A stretch of DNA of 27,424 nt from a virus, in IMG/VR virus record IMGVR_UViG_3300050119_000079, positions 1-27,424 of that record; one strand, written 5' to 3'. Below the pieces are notes generated by a model. It was not told the DNA's origin. It saw only the letters and a program-made list of their open reading frames with translations, and made no database searches. The translations under genes were made by a program, and so were the position numbers. The number at the start of each line of letters is the position of its first letter. Within the stretch, counting starts at the first letter, position 1. Below are positions 13,034 through 20,591 of the stretch, in pieces.

Positions 13034-13932
13034 TGCAACTCCATAAATGCTCTTATAACTTCCGCCGCGACTTCCGGGACGATAGCGTTACCAGCACCCC
13101 GCAATAACCCCACTCGATTGGGTATCCCATGAGCCAAAGGGAAAATAGAGGATTCAATTGGCCGCGCTTTTCCATCGGCACACTTGATAAAGCTTGGGTT
13201 CTTCCAAGGATTTGGGATACAGCATCCTCCGCATCCGAATCGTGAGCCATTGGCACAGTCGGAGTTGCCCAACTCGCTTGAGCCGATAAAGCTCCGCCCG
13301 CTTGATTCGGTCCCCCATTTGATCCGTCCGTTGCTCTTGGAGTGATCCAACTTGCTAAGAGAGCCGCCCCTTCCGGAGTTATTCCTCTTGTTGTCCCGTC
13401 CGATGGACCCGAACCATGAGGACCGTGCGGAGTCGGCCAGCCAGAAGAGTCTTTGCCGGATGTGCGGAGCCCCGACGCTCGCAGCGCATAAATCGATCGC
13501 CGCCGTGGTATATCCCGAAGCTTCCAAGTCATTTTGAACAAGGGAGAGCCATTTGAGCCCATCTTTGCTTGCAACTTGTTCCCCAAAGATTGTTGAAGGT
13601 TTGTGCTGCGTAATGAGATGAAAGAGGGCGGGCCAAAGATGCCGCTCGTCAGCAAATCCAATTCCTTTGCCTGCCGCGCTGAAAGGTTGGCAGGGGCAAG
13701 AGCCTGTCCAAACTGGAGTGCTATCGGGCCATCCTGCGAGTCTGAGCGCGTAACTCCATCCTCCGATACCCGCGAAGAAATGGCATTGAGTGTATCCGGC
13801 AAGTTCGGAAGGTTTAACATCATCAATGCTCCTTGTGTCTACGTCACCATCTGCAATATGTCCGCAAGCAATGAGCATCTTTAGCCATTCTGCGGCGAAT
13901 GGATCGAACTCATTGTAATAAGCCCTATGCAT
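13030..13932 (-). CDS. DNA C5-cytosine methyltransferase
   Basis: 300 residues. Transfers a methyl group from S-adenosylmethionine to carbon 5 of cytosine. Motif I is HFFAGIGGWSYAL (51-63), motif IV is TGSCPCQPFSAAGKG (76-90) with catalytic Cys81, motif VI is reduced to FGEQV (116-120), motif VIII is GAPHIRQRLFWLADS (154-168), and motifs IX-X end in GAGNAIVPEVAAEVIRAFM. The region between VIII and IX, the target recognition domain, is short and Gly/Ser-rich. The ATG overlaps the helicase stop (TAATG). It may protect phage DNA from host restriction. A second long frame (13053-13826) runs on the same strand inside this gene; see findings. Confidence 0.9.
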   Translation of the reverse strand: MHRAYYNEFDPFAAEWLKMLIACGHIADGDVDTRSIDDVKPSELAGYTQCHFFAGIGGWSYALRLAGWPDSTPVWTGSCPCQPFSAAGKGIGFADERHLWPALFHLITQHKPSTIFGEQVASKDGLKWLSLVQNDLEASGYTTAAIDLCAASVGAPHIRQRLFWLADSARSSWFGSIGRDNKRNNSGRGGSLSKLDHSKSNGRIKWGTESSGRSFIGSSELGNSDCANGSRFGCGGCCIPNPWKNPSFIKCADGKARPIESSIFPLAHGIPNRVGLLRGAGNAIVPEVAAEVIRAFMELQ

Positions 13933-15665
13933 TATTTATCAAAGTATATGCCGGGATTAACTATAGCGTCAATACCGTGTAAGTCCAGCTCTCGCTGGAT
14001 ACGATCCGATAACTCTTCAGCTTCGCGCGCGCCGAGCGTTTGTGCATTTGCAACGTCAATTCCATAGTGGAAGAAGAAGCGGCGATAACTCTCGCTCTCT
14101 TTGTATCCGCGATGCGCGTCGAGCCCTGCCCAATATGCAATTTTGTTGCGAAGCTCTTTTTGTGCTTCCTGCCGATTCATCCAATTCGCGCGGGCTCCAC
14201 GCTGCGCCGCAATATCCAATCCATGTGGAGCATAAAAATCTCCGTCGATACGCTCGATATCTCCACGTAATGCTGCCAATACGTCCGCACTCAACTCCGT
14301 AAGATCACCGTCTACATATTCCGGACCGCCGCGGCTCGTGGGCGGTATATAGAATCCGCAGAAGGGACATGTTTTGTAAATGCGCTCATAGGGAGACAAG
14401 CATTCGGTACAGACACGAAGCGGAATTACATCGCTCTTATTCTTGGATCGTCTCTCACGTCTATCTAAGCTCCATTCGCGACATGCATCGGGAAGCCCAT
14501 GCCGAACAACATTATTAACATGATCGATGATTAATGCGCGCGGCTTCGAACTGCAAGCAATAACGGTGCGGCGTTGCTCGTTCGTGAGTGCGTCAAATCC
14601 GCGCATCTCTTCTGGAGAAAGCATAAGTCGCAAAGCGCGGCCAAATTGCTGACAGTAGAGTGCGAACGATGCCGTTGGACGTGCAAAGCTTACGACTTCA
14701 ATTGCCGGGAGATCGAAGCCTTCTCCGAAAAGATCAACATTGACGAGTTGGAGAACTTCTCGATTACGGAATCGTCGAAGAATAGAAGCTCGTAAGGTGT
14801 CGGGGGTTTTGGCGCTAACAACTTCAGCCGGGACACCTTGTTCTCTAAACGCCGCCGCCGTGCGCGTTGCTTCTTGGACATCCACCGCAAAAGTAACTCC
14901 GAGCTTACCGCGAGCAAGACGAAGATAATGCAACACCACATCGCCTGTAACAGTGGATTCATGGACTGCATTCCTTACTTGATTTGGATTGTAATCGCCG
15001 GTTGTTTGTGAAATCGTTATTCCTGAAAGATTGAGATTAGAAGGAGGAGCAAAAATCCGATAATCAGTAAGATACCCCATATTGATGATATCCCGCATAG
15101 ATGGAGCAAGAACCAAAGCATCCGTAAGACCATCAGCGTGACGCCCCAAGCCGCGACCGTCAGCACGTAAAGGAGTGGCTGTAGGAAACAACCAACGGGC
15201 ATTGGGGAACAATTGTGCGGCTCTTCCCCATTTATTCTCTTTGAGAACATGATGACCTTCATCTTGTACCCCCAATCGGACTTGTTTAAACCAATCCTCA
15301 TTTTGCATTCGAACAACAGTATCGACTCCACCAACGCCATTCTTGGCGGATGGGTCAAAAAAGCTATATCCTAACTCTGCAACCTGAAGAGCCGTAATAA
15401 CTCGCACGAGCGGAGATCCTTTACGGGCTCCCACTAATCGGTGTCGGACGCCATACCGAGCGAGAGCCACTGATATTTGCGAGACAAGTTCCTGCCGATG
15501 AGCAATGGCGATAGAGGCTCCCGGTTCGTCGAACATGATCTTAGAGAGCACAACAGTTTTACCGCTCCCCGTGGCAGCCACGGGCATAACGTTGCGTGCA
15601 TGTTGCCATGCAGACCAAACATTGCGCTCTAGTTCTAGCTGGAACGGTCTAAGCTTTGGAAGCAC
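13932..15665 (-). CDS. SF2 DNA helicase with zinc finger
   Basis: 577 residues, GTG start with GGAG eight bases upstream, overlapping the previous gene by 17 bases. Motif I is AATGSGKTVVLSKI (about 30-43), motif II is DEGHH (variant DExH), motif III is PTATPLRADGRG, and motif VI is QQFGRALRLM. After the helicase core, CTECLSPYERIYKTCPFCG forms a four-Cys zinc finger. This is the DEAD/ResIII-type phage helicase used for recombination-dependent replication or branch migration (UvsW/RecG-like roles are typical). Its place between a PAPS-reductase-like enzyme and a methyltransferase could also link it to a modification system, which is inference. Confidence 0.88.
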   Translation of the reverse strand: MLPKLRPFQLELERNVWSAWQHARNVMPVAATGSGKTVVLSKIMFDEPGASIAIAHRQELVSQISVALARYGVRHRLVGARKGSPLVRVITALQVAELGYSFFDPSAKNGVGGVDTVVRMQNEDWFKQVRLGVQDEGHHVLKENKWGRAAQLFPNARWLFPTATPLRADGRGLGRHADGLTDALVLAPSMRDIINMGYLTDYRIFAPPSNLNLSGITISQTTGDYNPNQVRNAVHESTVTGDVVLHYLRLARGKLGVTFAVDVQEATRTAAAFREQGVPAEVVSAKTPDTLRASILRRFRNREVLQLVNVDLFGEGFDLPAIEVVSFARPTASFALYCQQFGRALRLMLSPEEMRGFDALTNEQRRTVIACSSKPRALIIDHVNNVVRHGLPDACREWSLDRRERRSKNKSDVIPLRVCTECLSPYERIYKTCPFCGFYIPPTSRGGPEYVDGDLTELSADVLAALRGDIERIDGDFYAPHGLDIAAQRGARANWMNRQEAQKELRNKIAYWAGLDAHRGYKESESYRRFFFHYGIDVANAQTLGAREAEELSDRIQRELDLHGIDAIVNPGIYFDK

Positions 15666-16839
15666 GTTTCATCTCCAAATACTTTCCGTATGCTTCGCTC
15701 TTTGGCTGCGTCATTCCGAGTCCCTTGCACCAATAGTCATTACGAAGCAATACTTTGCACATGCGCCGCCATGAGGGAGCCCAATGAGCGTCTTCTAAAA
15801 CCTTCGGAGCTTCTTCGGGAATCGCGGCATATCCTCGCGACCGCCATCCTTTGATAAAAGACTGAAAGCGTTTGACGAAGTGTTCGCGTGACTTTTTCGG
15901 AAGAGACTGGAGAAGCAAGTTACAGAAGGACTTCCAGGTATGACCGGCAGGCTTCGTAATTTTGTTGTATCCCATAATGTTACCGTTTTGCTCGACATAA
16001 AGAGCGCCAAAGTTAGCACCATTTACGCGCGCAATGAGTTTGTACCATGTTGCAGGCTCAAGAATGTGATAGAGCCAAAGCCCTTTGCGTTGATCGTCTC
16101 CGTAAGGCTGGCATAGCCGTTGCTGACTTAGCTTGACGCCGGCTCGATACATTTGGTCATAGATTGGGTTGTGCGAGAGCTTAGGGTAGCGAGCATGAAA
16201 CCGCCAAATGTCTTCTGTCTTCCAATCATAGATTGGATATACATTGTAGAGTTGTTCGTCGATTCGAGTTGTATACCTACGTCCTTCGAAGGTTTCTTTA
16301 TCGAAGACAGCAATAGTGCGAAATCGGTTGAGACTTTCGTCCGCTCGAATGCCGATGAATCCGGCGGTTCTTTTTCCTTGCGCGTACCAGAGCCCCCAAA
16401 GTACGATAATCTCCTCAAACTCCATACCTGGAACGAACCAAGGGTATTCGGTTTTGGCGCACTTTGGCATCGGGCGAACCCAGATATCTTGTTTTGCAGA
16501 ATCCCACGGAGTCCAACGCGGCTCGAAACTCGTAACTGCGTTTCGCAAGAGAATCGGCAAGCAGCACCAATGGAGATCAATATGCGATTTGTAAAACCCG
16601 ACTATTTCTTCGATGTGTCGGATTGTGGCGCTATATTGGGCCTCAAGATCGACGATGAGAACTCCGACAATTCGATTGCGTCGAATAGCCTCCTCCATGA
16701 CCAAATGGAAAGTTACCGTCGAATCCTTTCCGCCGCTGAACGAAACGTAGACCCGCTCAAAATTGTCAAAGATGAATGAAACGCGCTCGCGTGCGGCCGT
16801 CAACACATCAATCGTTTGATATTGCTTGAGGTTTGGCAT
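15649..16839 (-). CDS. PAPS-reductase-like ATP-PPase, IbrA/DUF3440 type
   Basis: 396 residues. An intact PP-loop, VYVSFSGGKDSTVTFHLVM (about 31-49), is followed by VLIVDLEAQYSATIRHIEE, GFIGIRADESLNRFRTI, YPIYDWKTEDIWRFHARY, and SQQRLCQPYGDDQRKGLWL. The DWKTEDIW and long C-terminal part match the DUF3440 family that includes IbrA, which is encoded beside the ParB-like IbrB in some prophages. The family binds ATP and is predicted to adenylate a substrate; the reaction is unknown. Start TAATG overlaps the ParB-like stop, so the two are translationally coupled. A CxxxC zinc or iron-sulfur arrangement as in true PAPS reductases is not evident. Confidence 0.85.
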   Translation of the reverse strand: MPNLKQYQTIDVLTAARERVSFIFDNFERVYVSFSGGKDSTVTFHLVMEEAIRRNRIVGVLIVDLEAQYSATIRHIEEIVGFYKSHIDLHWCCLPILLRNAVTSFEPRWTPWDSAKQDIWVRPMPKCAKTEYPWFVPGMEFEEIIVLWGLWYAQGKRTAGFIGIRADESLNRFRTIAVFDKETFEGRRYTTRIDEQLYNVYPIYDWKTEDIWRFHARYPKLSHNPIYDQMYRAGVKLSQQRLCQPYGDDQRKGLWLYHILEPATWYKLIARVNGANFGALYVEQNGNIMGYNKITKPAGHTWKSFCNLLLQSLPKKSREHFVKRFQSFIKGWRSRGYAAIPEEAPKVLEDAHWAPSWRRMCKVLLRNDYWCKGLGMTQPKSEAYGKYLEMKRASKA

Positions 16840-17936
16840 TAGTAGAGATTTGCCTCCGTTTTAGACTGCGCTTCGTTGAGATTCAAACTCTTGCGCTCAT
16901 TCAAATTCAGCCAAACGTTAAGCCATTGCAAAGCAAGCTCGTTTGCGGTTTGTTGCTCTTCGGGACTGAGCAAATTGAAACCGCCGCGAAAGATCGCCGG
17001 TATCCCATGAGCGATACAAAGGGAAGCTTGTCCAAGCCACGCGATACGATTCATACGTTCGTTGGTTAGATAGTGTTCGCAGCTTCGCGGCCACTCGGCA
17101 ACGACTCGCATAAGCGCAGCTTCAAACGCATCGCTGTTTCGAAGCATCTCGTAATAGATTCGCTCGCAATCTTCTTTGGTCATTCCGTCCGGAGCATTCG
17201 TTTCATAGAAGCCGGCCGGATAGCATTCCCAATGTTCCCAGGTGTGAAGAATACGGCCGGCTTCTATCGATAAAGGTTCGCCGTCTTCCTGCAAAGGAAC
17301 AAAATCATCCTGCAAATCTTCCACGTCCCAAGACTTTGAGAACTCCTGATCGGTAAACAATTCAGCAAGTCCGGTAATCTGGCAAAGCCGTAAAACTTCA
17401 TCGGGTTCCATACCGAGATTCTTCGAAATCTTTTCGTCGCTCCAATTGCGTCGTTTAAGTTCGATCACGATATCACTCATCGAATCGACTTTATGTTTTC
17501 CGCGCGCACGATTGTGCCGGATAGTGGCCGCCATGCGGTCCGCTTTATCCCAGCGCTCTTTGTTGATTAGAACGACCGGCAAGTATCCATGAATGCGCTC
17601 CCGTACGTCTGGCAACTCTTTACCTACCCGATGCCGATGAAAGCCGTCTACGACTTCATGTTGTCCTTCGAGAGGCATCGTAACGATTGGTTGCGTATAT
17701 CCGTCAGCCTGGATCGAAACGCGAAGGAGTTCCATTTCTGGAGGTGCAACTTCGTTCGGGTTGTAATCGTTCGCATAAACGCGATCAATCGGAACCCATT
17801 TAACGAAGTCCACTGGCTCTGTTTTAAACGGACTGATCTCATGGAGCGCCGCGCGAATCGTATTTATTGCTTCGACGCGATCCGCCAGTTCAAGAGAGCC
17901 CAGATTGGCGATTAGTTCGACGATGACGTCAATCAT
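16839..17936 (-). CDS. ParB-like nucleotide-binding protein, IbrB type
   Basis: 365 residues. A ParB/sulfiredoxin-fold domain occupies about 45-150: VPIDRVYANDYNPNEV, LRVSIQADGYTQPIV, then EVVDGFHRHRVGKEL (the DGxHR nucleotide motif) and IRHNRARGKH. A helix-turn-helix-like segment follows (NWSDEKISKNLGMEPDEVLRL). The C-terminal 180 residues lack a recognised domain. The family partner of DUF3440 enzymes is IbrB. The ATG directly abuts the clamp-like stop. ParB folds bind CTP or ATP; a regulatory or DNA-modifying role with its enzyme partner is likely but unproven. Confidence 0.82.
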   Translation of the reverse strand: MIDVIVELIANLGSLELADRVEAINTIRAALHEISPFKTEPVDFVKWVPIDRVYANDYNPNEVAPPEMELLRVSIQADGYTQPIVTMPLEGQHEVVDGFHRHRVGKELPDVRERIHGYLPVVLINKERWDKADRMAATIRHNRARGKHKVDSMSDIVIELKRRNWSDEKISKNLGMEPDEVLRLCQITGLAELFTDQEFSKSWDVEDLQDDFVPLQEDGEPLSIEAGRILHTWEHWECYPAGFYETNAPDGMTKEDCERIYYEMLRNSDAFEAALMRVVAEWPRSCEHYLTNERMNRIAWLGQASLCIAHGIPAIFRGGFNLLSPEEQQTANELALQWLNVWLNLNERKSLNLNEAQSKTEANLY

Positions 17937-18554
17937 TTACATCTCCGCCGCAAGTCGCAATGCTTTGGCAAACTCATCTTCTTCAACGGGTGCAGGAGCG
18001 GGCGGAGCCGGCACGGTTGACGCGGGCGGGATGAGGTGATCATGCGACCGTGGCATTAAAAAGGCATCCCATGTTTGCTTTTCTGCGTTGATTGAATCCA
18101 TGCGAAGCGGTTGATCTCGACGATAAAAGCGAAAGCGAACGACTTCGCCGCCGAACTCATTTACCGATTGCGCGAGATGAAGAAGGAATCGAGCATCAAC
18201 GGTAAATTCCCAAGAGCTATCCTTGAGCCGGTCCCAATAAGCGTCGAGATTGGGAAACTTTCCTTCGACGGCAATCGCTTTAAGTGCGGACGGATCGCCG
18301 GGACTAGCCGCAAGAGCATCTTCCTTCGTCAATAAAAACTGCTCTCCGCCGCCCTGGAGCGTCGAAACGGAGATGGAGTAAGCATTATTTGTGACTGTCG
18401 TGCGTTCCGGCCGTATTTCTAAAGTGTTGGTTGCAAAGGTTTTACCGCTTTGAACAGTAGGTTTATTCGTGCAATACTTCGCGATCTGCAAATTTTTCTT
18501 ATTGATGAGCAATTTTGACCATCCTTCTCCAGGGACCGCAGCATTTTTACCCAT
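17937..18554 (-). CDS. Sliding-clamp-like (beta-clamp fold) protein
   Basis: 205 residues from the ATG at 18554; a TTG four codons earlier is possible, and no good ribosome site is visible for either. Residues about 110-165 (EFTVDARFLLHLAQSV, VVRFRFYRRDQPLRM, then AFLMPRSHD) look like the last domain of bacterial beta clamps, which ends with a conserved Met-Pro. The whole chain is shorter than a three-domain clamp (about 370), so it would be a two-domain or reduced form. A Pro/Ala linker (PASTVPAPPAPAPVEEDEF) leads to a final helix FAKALRLAAEM. It heads the leftward replication operon. Assignment is by pattern only and is moderate. Confidence 0.5.
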   Translation of the reverse strand: MGKNAAVPGEGWSKLLINKKNLQIAKYCTNKPTVQSGKTFATNTLEIRPERTTVTNNAYSISVSTLQGGGEQFLLTKEDALAASPGDPSALKAIAVEGKFPNLDAYWDRLKDSSWEFTVDARFLLHLAQSVNEFGGEVVRFRFYRRDQPLRMDSINAEKQTWDAFLMPRSHDHLIPPASTVPAPPAPAPVEEDEFAKALRLAAEM

Positions 18555-18572
18555 TAAAAGAGCCAAAGCCGC

Positions 18573-18689
18573 TTAAACGTATCCTTCTTTTCTCTCCCCG
18601 GCTTCGGCCGGGGATTCTTTTTGCGCTTCATACTTGGCGTAAATAGCGAGTGTTACACGCATGATCCATATCATCACGGGTTCGTTCAA
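18573..18689 (-). CDS. 38-residue microprotein with TTG start
   Basis: A perfect GGAGG lies eight bases before a TTG that opens a frame reading MNEPVMIWIMRVTLAIYAKY, followed by a charged tail (EAQKESPAEAGERKEGYV). A short hydrophobic helix suggests a membrane or amphipathic peptide. It is the first gene of the leftward operon, 18 bases ahead of the clamp-like gene. The coding sequence contains the UUCG-type hairpin on the other strand (18596-18613). The ribosome site is the main argument for it; no family is recognised. Confidence 0.5.
   Translation of the reverse strand: MNEPVMIWIMRVTLAIYAKYEAQKESPAEAGERKEGYV
18596..18622 (+). terminator. UUCG hairpin with T-run, rightward
   Basis: CCCCGGC, loop TTCG, GCCGGGG (18596-18613), then ATTCTTTTT. 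On the rightward strand this is a textbook intrinsic terminator with an extra-stable tetraloop. No rightward gene lies upstream, so it would stop antisense transcription into the 18690-18771 promoter region. Confidence 0.6.
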
Positions 18690-18712
18690 AATAATACCTC
18701 CGAAAATTATTA

Positions 18713-18742
18713 TTGACGTCGATGTCATTTGTAGACTATATT
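18713..18742 (+). promoter_or_regulatory. Promoter for the rightward replication operon, with palindrome
   Basis: TTGACG at 18713-18718, an 18-base spacer, TATATT at 18737-18742. The sequence TGACGTCGATGTCA (18714-18727) is an imperfect palindrome over the -35, a plausible operator. The leftward operon must start in the same 82-base gap. Confidence 0.6.
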
Positions 18743-18771
18743 TTTCTCATCGTCAAGGAGCGATTTAAAAA

Positions 18772-19467
18772 GTGCTAAAAATCAACTCTGATGAATTGTC
18801 CGCAATGAACACCGCGCAACGTGAATTTGTTGCAGGCTTCATTATGAATTATCCCGCAACGCCTGGCATTGCCGAGCCCATTCCGGAACCAGCCGCGCCT
18901 GGCATTGCCGAGCCCATTCCGGAACCGGCCGCAGTCTTTGCACCCCTTCCCGTTCCGCCTGTGCCGCAACTCGTACCGGCTCCGCCTGTTCCTATCGTTG
19001 CGGCAACCGGACCGCAGTTGATAATTCCGCCCACTGTCGAGATTGAAACTCCGAAGCTTGATAAATCCGGCTTGCCTTGGGATGAGCGCATTCATTCCAG
19101 TACCAAGGGCTTTACCGGCAATGGCCTTTGGAGACGCAAACGCGGCGTATCGGATAGCGATTATGATTACGTTACAGCGCAGCTTCACCAATTGATGAAC
19201 CTTCCCGATCCATTCCCTTCCGCGCCGGCTGTCCCCGTGGCAATCCCGGCTGTAACCGAAGCCATTGATAATCGCAAAGCGTACATTGATCTTGTGGGTA
19301 AATGCGGCGCGGCTATTGCTGCCGGCAAGCTCACGAAAGAAGACGTAAACAATGCTTGTGCGACAGCAACGGGCGGAGTTGCGGCAACACTTCCGATGCT
19401 TGGAAATCGGCCGGAGTTTGTTCCGTCCGTTGCTCAAATCATTACAACGCTTGTCGAGAGCCGGTAA
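18772..19467 (+). CDS. Conserved phage protein with Pro-rich repeat region
   Basis: 231 residues from a GTG with AAGGAG eleven bases upstream; an inner ATG at residue 12 has none. Residues 1-25 are polar, 26-90 are Pro/Ala-rich, including the tandem 12-residue repeat PGIAEPIPEPAA, and 95-145 hold the conserved core LPWDERIHSSTKG, NGLWRRKRGVSDSDYD. A short helical C-terminal region follows. The LPWD-x-RIH-S and W-R-x-RRG motifs recur in phage replication-region proteins of unknown role. It is the first gene of the rightward replication operon, so a replication-accessory role is inferred. Confidence 0.75.
   Translation: MLKINSDELSAMNTAQREFVAGFIMNYPATPGIAEPIPEPAAPGIAEPIPEPAAVFAPLPVPPVPQLVPAPPVPIVAATGPQLIIPPTVEIETPKLDKSGLPWDERIHSSTKGFTGNGLWRRKRGVSDSDYDYVTAQLHQLMNLPDPFPSAPAVPVAIPAVTEAIDNRKAYIDLVGKCGAAIAAGKLTKEDVNNACATATGGVAATLPMLGNRPEFVPSVAQIITTLVESR
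18862..18933 (+). repeat. 36-base tandem repeat, two copies
   Basis: Copies at 18862-18897 and 18898-18933 differ at two positions only. They code the duplicated PGIAEPIPEPAA block of the Pro-rich linker. Confidence 0.9.
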
Positions 19468-19471
19468 GCCG

Positions 19472-20590
19472 ATGCACTCGTTGTTATCGCCGTCCGGTGC
19501 TTCCGCTTGGAGCCAATGTGCGCTTTGGCCTACGATGAATGCCCGCTTCCCTCAAGAAGCAAGCGCGTATGCCATTGAAGGAACAGGCGCCCATTGGGTA
19601 GCTTGGGAGATTATCGCAATGCGTGCGATCTCCGAAGGTGTATCAACTCCAAACGGATTGATTGTTACTGGCGAAATGCTAGACGGCGGGGAATTGATTG
19701 CGGAAGTAGTTGAACAGCGCATTCGCCGCGGGCTTGAACTCCACATCGAAGAGCCCGTTAGAATTGCCCAAATATCGGCGGACTGTTGCGGTACGCCGGA
19801 TCTTTGGGCATATGATGCAGCGCGAGCGCATATTGAAATCATAGATTACAAATTCGGTCATAGATTTGTCGATGAATACTTTAACTTACAAGGCATTTCC
19901 TACTTGCTTGGCATTCTCGCCAAGCTCGTCCACGAGGGGGCCATTCTCGGAAAGCCCGAAGCGGTTTCCGTCTCCTTCACTATCGTACAACCGCGCTGCT
20001 ATCATCGCGGATCGCCTGTCCGGACGCATTCCTATAGAGTTTCTGACATTATTCCTTACATACAAAAGCTCCAAGAAGCTGCACGCCTTGCGTTGCTTCC
20101 AGATCCGGCCGGGACAGTCAATGAGCATTGCACCGACTGTCCCGGCCGTCACACATGCTCCGCACTTCAAAAAGCAGCATATAGCGGCGCAGAATTCAGC
20201 ATGACGCAGCAAGCACTTGAGATCTCTCCAGAAGCCGCCGCCCTTGAATTGCGCATGATGGAAAGAGCGCTTCAAGCTCTCAATGCACGCGTAGAAGGTT
20301 TGCGCGAGCTAGTGACCGCTAATCTAAAGGCCGGGAAGTCCGTTCCGTTTTATCGACTCGAAGAGAGCCGCGGACGATTGGCTTGGAATATCCCCAACGA
20401 TCAAATTATTGGGATTGGGCAAATCTTCGGAAAAGATCTTTCGAAGCCTGGAGTATTAACGCCGGCGCAGGCGAAGAAAGAAGGTATTGACGAAGCGGTT
20501 ATTAAGCAATACACTTCGAATCCATCCGGCAGTTTAAAACTGGTAGCAATTAACACCGCCAATGTGCGGCGAGTCTTTCAAGGAGAATAA
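19472..20590 (+). CDS. DUF2800 family nuclease (Cas4/RecB-like)
   Basis: 372 residues from the ATG five bases after the previous stop. The N-terminal MHSLLSPSGASAWSQCALWP, EGTGAHWVAWE, the acidic core CCGTPDLWAYD and IEIIDYKFGHRFVDEYFNLQ carry the Asp and D-x-K of a PD-(D/E)xK nuclease. CTDCPGRHTCSAL and the first Cys provide Cys ligands as in Cas4-like iron-sulfur nucleases. The family lies beside SSB and polymerase in many phages and likely acts in recombination. The C-terminal part (LTPAQAKKEGIDEAVIKQY) is the helical tail of the family. A 14-base inverted repeat lies within the gene (20106-20148). Confidence 0.85.
   Translation: MHSLLSPSGASAWSQCALWPTMNARFPQEASAYAIEGTGAHWVAWEIIAMRAISEGVSTPNGLIVTGEMLDGGELIAEVVEQRIRRGLELHIEEPVRIAQISADCCGTPDLWAYDAARAHIEIIDYKFGHRFVDEYFNLQGISYLLGILAKLVHEGAILGKPEAVSVSFTIVQPRCYHRGSPVRTHSYRVSDIIPYIQKLQEAARLALLPDPAGTVNEHCTDCPGRHTCSALQKAAYSGAEFSMTQQALEISPEAAALELRMMERALQALNARVEGLRELVTANLKAGKSVPFYRLEESRGRLAWNIPNDQIIGIGQIFGKDLSKPGVLTPAQAKKEGIDEAVIKQYTSNPSGSLKLVAINTANVRRVFQGE
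20106..20148. repeat. 14-base perfect inverted repeat inside DUF2800 gene
   Basis: CGGCCGGGACAGTC (20106-20119) and GACTGTCCCGGCCG (20135-20148) are perfect complements with a 15-base loop. No T-run follows. It lies in the codons for the Cys cluster. Confidence 0.85.
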
Positions 20591-20591
20591 A

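Noticed and set aside
18775-19437. 220-codon leftward frame opposite the Pro-rich protein
   Set aside because: Arg/Asn/Gly-rich mirror of Pro/Ala codons in a repeat region; it crosses no promoter and has no ribosome site.
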